A program made the translations under genes and the position numbers. Below are positions 60,624-64,000 of a stretch of 64,000 nt of DNA, in pieces. Within the stretch, counting starts at the first letter, position 1. Each line of letters starts with the position of its first letter. The notes under the pieces were generated by a model. It did not search any database. It worked only from the letters and a program-made list of their open reading frames with translations, and had not been told where the DNA came from. Source of the stretch: Pseudomonas frederiksbergensis (lineage in GTDB: Bacteria > Pseudomonadota > Gammaproteobacteria > Pseudomonadales > Pseudomonadaceae); assembly GCF_900105495.1 (NCBI RefSeq), contig NZ_FNTF01000002.1:3960501-4024500 (forward strand). Direction: 5' to 3'.

Positions 60624-62024
60624 ATGAAAGGGCCGCGAGAAACAGACTTCGCGTATCAGGCGGTGTACCGATATCTGACTAACCTGATCAACGAACCGGT
60701 CAGTGACACGCGGGTCCGCCTGCCTTCGTTGCGTCAGTTGGCGGAGCGTCTGAGCGTGTCGATCTCGACCATTCAGTACGCATATTCGCTGCTGGAGAAG
60801 GAAGGTCGCGTCTATTCGGTGGCCAAGTCCGGGTATTACGCATTGCCGGTATCCTCTATCAACACGCTCAGCAGTGGCAACGACCTGCTCGAAACCGTTT
60901 ATGTCAATGCCAGACGTCCCGGCATGCTGGTGTTGAGCGCCGATGAACCGGCGCTGCTGCAACCCCTCGACAGTCCGTTGCTGCTACTTGAAAGAGAACT
61001 GCTGCGCCAGTATCCGCGTCAGCCGCAACCGACATCCCAACCTTGCGGCGAGCTGGAGTTGCGCATCGCCCTGGCCGCGCGCTACACCACTTCGCCGCTG
61101 CGCTGCTGGCATGCCGACGATGTCTATATTGGTGCCGACCTGCGTGGCGTACTGGAAATACTAATCGCGGTGTTGAATCTCAAGGACGCCACGGTGTTGG
61201 TCGAGTCGCCGTGCGACTGGGCGATTCTGCGGTTGCTCCAGGCTGCGCAGGTGCGAGTGATCGAGCTGGCGGTGCAATCCTGCGGTGGCCTGGACGTCGA
61301 ATGGCTCAAAGAGCTGCTGGAGACCGAGCCGGTGCGGCTGGTGATGGTTTCATCCGGGCTGAACATGCCGCGAGGCAGCCTGGCACCCGACGACAACCGA
61401 CAAATCGTCGCGCAGTTGCTGGAGCGACATGGCAGTTGGGTGCTGGAAAACGACTGCTACGGCGAACTAGGATTCGAACCGGACGGCCCGCGCTTTCGCG
61501 ACCTGCTGGACCCCGATCGGCTGATCGTGTTTTCCACTTTCGAGAAAATCATCGGGCCGGAGGCGCCCTACGGCTACCTGCTGTCGCGGCACTTCAGTGC
61601 TGAATTGCAGCGGTACTTTCTGCTGCGTTCGTTCCGCTTGTCACCGATTCGCCAGAAAGCCATCGCGCGCTTGTACGGCAATGGACGTGTCGACCAGCAT
61701 CTTCAGGTGTTACGGCGGATGCTCAAGGACCGCAAAGTGCAGATGACACAACTGTTGCAGGAGCGTCTGGGGGATGCCTTGCACTTTGTCGACCCTCAGG
61801 GCGGGGCGACCGTGTGGGTTCGTTCGCTGCGCCAGGTCGATGTACGTCGGGTGTTCCAGCGTCTGCTCAAGCATCAGGTGGTGTTCGCACCGGGAGAGCT
61901 GTTCAGCCTCCAGGGCTTGCATGCGCAACACTTGCGCCTGAGTCATACCTTCGGCGGTGATCACGACCTTGCCGCGGCGATGGGCTTGTTAGGAGACGCC
62001 TTGCGTCTGGAGTCGATCGATTGA
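60624..62024 (+). CDS. MocR/GntR-type transcriptional regulator
   Basis: 466-residue regulator: a GntR winged helix at residues 10-75 (RLPSLRQLAERLSVSISTIQ, YAYSLLEKEGRVYSVAKSGY) joined to a fold-type I aminotransferase-like domain (100-460). The PLP lysine is probably Lys308 in FSTFEKIIGPEAPYGYLLS, and LENDCYGELGF matches the Asp/Tyr region, so PLP or a related ligand may be the effector. ATG 60624 is used; a TTG at 60618 is in frame, and no ribosome site is clear. The target is not evident, since no divergent gene is present; it follows the 495-residue gene. Confidence 0.9.
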   Translation: MKGPRETDFAYQAVYRYLTNLINEPVSDTRVRLPSLRQLAERLSVSISTIQYAYSLLEKEGRVYSVAKSGYYALPVSSINTLSSGNDLLETVYVNARRPGMLVLSADEPALLQPLDSPLLLLERELLRQYPRQPQPTSQPCGELELRIALAARYTTSPLRCWHADDVYIGADLRGVLEILIAVLNLKDATVLVESPCDWAILRLLQAAQVRVIELAVQSCGGLDVEWLKELLETEPVRLVMVSSGLNMPRGSLAPDDNRQIVAQLLERHGSWVLENDCYGELGFEPDGPRFRDLLDPDRLIVFSTFEKIIGPEAPYGYLLSRHFSAELQRYFLLRSFRLSPIRQKAIARLYGNGRVDQHLQVLRRMLKDRKVQMTQLLQERLGDALHFVDPQGGATVWVRSLRQVDVRRVFQRLLKHQVVFAPGELFSLQGLHAQHLRLSHTFGGDHDLAAAMGLLGDALRLESID

Positions 62025-62135
62025 ACGGGGTCCCAGCCCCTGCGTGATACTGATGGATCGATCCCATCGCGCTGCGGTCAAACTGCCAGTAAACTGCGTT
62101 CCTATTCCTGAACCACTCTACTTCAGAGGTTTTGC

Positions 62136-63782
62136 ATGACACTCAGTCCTTTTGCGGGCAAACCGGCACCGGTAGAACTGTTGGTCGACATCCCGCGACT
62201 GGTAACGGCCTATTACACCGGTCAGCCCGATGCCGCCATTTCGACCCAGCGCGTAGCGTTTGGCACGTCCGGGCACCGAGGCAGCTCGTTCGACTTGAGT
62301 TTCAATGAATGGCACGTTCTGGCAATCAGCCAGGCAATCTGCCTGTACCGCGAAGCCCAAGGCATTGACGGCCCGCTGTTCGTCGGCATCGACACCCACG
62401 CGTTGTCCACCCCGGCCGGCACCAGCGCCCTTGAAGTACTGGCCGCCAACGGCGTGACGGTAATGATTGCCGAAGGTGACGAATACACCCCGACACCGGC
62501 CATTTCCCACGCGATTCTCTGCTACAACCGCGGACGCACGTCGGGGCTGGCGGACGGCATCGTTATCACTCCGTCGCACAACCCGCCGCAAAGCGGTGGT
62601 TATAAATACAACCCTACCAACGGTGGCCCGGCCGATACCCACATCACCAAGTGGATCGAAGCCAAGGCCAACGAACTGCTGAGCAACAAGCTCGCCGGCG
62701 TCAAACGCATCAGCTACGAGCAGGCGCTGAAGGCCAGCACGACCCATCGTCACGATTACCTCAACACTTACGTCGCCGACCTGATCAACGTGATCGACTT
62801 CGACGCCATCCGTGATGCCAAGCTGCGTCTGGGTGTCGATCCGCTGGGTGGAGCAGGGGTGCGCTACTGGTCGGCGATTGCCGAGCATTACCGTCTGGAT
62901 ATGGAAGTGGTCAACCAACAGGTCGATCCGACCTTCCGCTTCATGACGGTTGACTGGGATGGTCAGATCCGCATGGACCCATCGTCCACTCACGCCATGC
63001 AGGGCCTTATCGGTCTCAAAGAGCGCTTCGACGTAGCTTTCGCGTGCGACCCGGACCATGATCGCCATGGCATCGTGACCCCGTCCGGCGGTTTGCTCGC
63101 GCCGAACAACTACCTCGCCGTATCGATCGACTACCTGTTCCAGAACCGTCCGCAGTGGCGCGCCGATGCGGCCGTGGGTAAAACCGTGGTCAGCAGCGGC
63201 TTGATCGATCGCGTGGCAAAACGTCTGGGGCGTCGTCTGTACGAAGTGCCAGTCGGCTTCAAATGGTTTGCTGACGGCCTGTTCGACGGTTCCCTGGGCT
63301 TTGGCGGTGAAGAAAGCGCCGGCGCTTCGTTCCTGCGCAAGGATGGCAGCGTCTGGTGCACCGACAAGGATGGCTTGATCCCGGCGCTGCTGGCCGCAGA
63401 AATGACCGCCCGTACCGGCCGCGACCCAAGTCAGGCCTATCGCGCCTTGACCGAAGAACTGGGCGAACCGTTCTCGGTGCGCGTCGATGCCAAGGCCAAT
63501 CCTGAGCAGAAGGCACTGCTGAGCAAATTGTCGCCAGACCAGGTCACCTCGACCCAACTGGCGGGCGAAGCAATCCAGAGCATCCTCAGCCACGCGCCGG
63601 GTAACGACCAGGCGATCGGTGGTCTCAAAGTCATGACCGAGAACGGCTGGTTCGCGGCGCGTCCGTCGGGCACCGAAGACATCTACAAGATCTACGCTGA
63701 AAGCTTCGTCAGTGACGAACACCTCAAGCAATTGGTGGCAGAAGCGCAAACACTGGTGGACGGCGCGATCTCTGCGAAGTAA
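62136..63782 (+). CDS. pgm: Phosphoglucomutase (alpha-D-glucose phosphate-specific)
   Basis: 548-residue enzyme interconverting glucose 1-phosphate and glucose 6-phosphate, linking glycolytic intermediates with UDP-glucose, glycogen and trehalose synthesis. The phosphoserine loop is [12 protein letters not shown] with Ser147; Mg ligands lie in CDPDHDRHG; the sugar loop is [12 protein letters not shown]; the phosphate-binding loop is [14 protein letters not shown]. Length and motifs match the Pgm family rather than AlgC. AGAGG precedes the ATG. A strong terminator follows. Confidence 0.95.
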   Translation: MTLSPFAGKPAPVELLVDIPRLVTAYYTGQPDAAISTQRVAFGTSGHRGSSFDLSFNEWHVLAISQAICLYREAQGIDGPLFVGIDTHALSTPAGTSALEVLAANGVTVMIAEGDEYTPTPAISHAILCYNRGRTSGLADGIVITPSHNPPQSGGYKYNPTNGGPADTHITKWIEAKANELLSNKLAGVKRISYEQALKASTTHRHDYLNTYVADLINVIDFDAIRDAKLRLGVDPLGGAGVRYWSAIAEHYRLDMEVVNQQVDPTFRFMTVDWDGQIRMDPSSTHAMQGLIGLKERFDVAFACDPDHDRHGIVTPSGGLLAPNNYLAVSIDYLFQNRPQWRADAAVGKTVVSSGLIDRVAKRLGRRLYEVPVGFKWFADGLFDGSLGFGGEESAGASFLRKDGSVWCTDKDGLIPALLAAEMTARTGRDPSQAYRALTEELGEPFSVRVDAKANPEQKALLSKLSPDQVTSTQLAGEAIQSILSHAPGNDQAIGGLKVMTENGWFAARPSGTEDIYKIYAESFVSDEHLKQLVAEAQTLVDGAISAK

Positions 63783-63792
63783 TCCAGAATGT

Positions 63793-63827
63793 AAAAAAGG
63801 GCGGCCATCACGGTCGCCCTTTTTTTT
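63793..63827 (+). terminator. Bidirectional terminator between pgm and the pirin gene
   Basis: AAAAAAGGGCG (63793-63803) pairs with CGCCCTTTTTT (63815-63825) and is followed by more T. The A run on the left makes it work for the convergent gene on the minus strand as well. Confidence 0.88.
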
Positions 63828-63844
63828 GTCCCGCGTTTACCTGA

Positions 63845-64000
63845 TCAAGCCAGGTCCACCAGGACGATTTCACTGTCTTCGATGGCGGTCACCCGCAACA
63901 CGTGCTCATCGGCGGCCGCAACACCGTCTCGAGCTTGTGCGCGCAAGCCATTGACTTCAATGACGCCGGTGGCCGGTACCAGATAGGCGCGACGGCCATT
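63845..64000 (-). CDS. Pirin-family protein, C-terminal fragment
   Basis: The minus strand encodes 51 residues, NGRRAYLVPATGVIEVNGLR then AQARDGVAAADEHVLRVTAI and EDSEIVLVDLA, to a TGA at 63845; the rest is beyond the window. The pattern (RRAYLVPA-G-IEVNG, ARDG, SEIVLVDL) matches the C-terminal cupin of YhhW-type pirins, some of which have quercetin dioxygenase activity. It converges on pgm across a two-way terminator. Confidence 0.75.
   Translation of the reverse strand, partial: NGRRAYLVPATGVIEVNGLRAQARDGVAAADEHVLRVTAIEDSEIVLVDLA

Overview
The window is a gene-dense, GC-rich chromosomal segment of a Pseudomonas of the fluorescens group. The evidence is the mannitol/sorbitol cluster in the order mtlR-mtlE-F-G-K-D-Y-Z, the mexS / mexT-mexE-mexF-oprN arrangement, Pseudomonas-type small families (DUF1652, DUF2790), and many REP/BIME palindromes between genes. 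No rRNA, tRNA, CRISPR array, insertion sequence or phage was seen. Both window ends cut a gene: pnuC at the left and a pirin-family gene at the right.

Layout. 1-8.3 kb: partial pnuC, an sCache chemoreceptor, uppP with a DUF1294 gene, a LysR/MmcQ pair divergent from azoR, a secreted alpha/beta hydrolase and an MFS exporter. 8.5-21.3 kb: the ABC-F protein YbiT, LpxO, Ku, a PQQ-type sugar dehydrogenase, a divergent pair formed by a GNAT-C39 peptidase fusion and an RLAN/ATP-grasp ligase (the ligase followed by a CorA-like transporter), a short IlvA behind a complete transcription attenuator, NIPSNAP, ecotin and small Pseudomonas proteins. 21.5-31.3 kb: the complete mannitol system (AraC-type regulator, ABC transporter, mannitol dehydrogenase, xylulokinase, fructokinase), with a REP element in four of its intergenic gaps. 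31.4-37.9 kb: a locally AT-richer accessory block with a PI-PLC-like protein, a glycosyltransferase and a 1257-residue toxin-like protein ending in an aspzincin-type metallopeptidase motif. 38-49.8 kb: a signalling block with a CHASE3-GAF hybrid kinase carrying three receivers, stand-alone CheR and CheB-like enzymes, a receiver-kinase and a receiver. It converges on an operon of a TPR protein, a KaiC-like double ATPase and a hybrid kinase. 50-58.5 kb: mexEF-oprN efflux with mexT and divergent mexS. 58.5-64 kb: an uncharacterised 495-residue protein, a MocR regulator, pgm and the start of the pirin gene.

The most notable points are: (1) an Ile-rich leader peptide with a four-segment attenuator directly before a threonine dehydratase that lacks its ACT domains, apparently translated from a leaderless transcript; (2) the RLAN-ATP-grasp / GNAT-C39 pair, which looks like a peptide-bond forming and trimming system of unknown product; (3) the aspzincin toxin block; (4) the KaiC-like/two-component block. 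All calls come from reading the sequence and recalling families; no database search was run.
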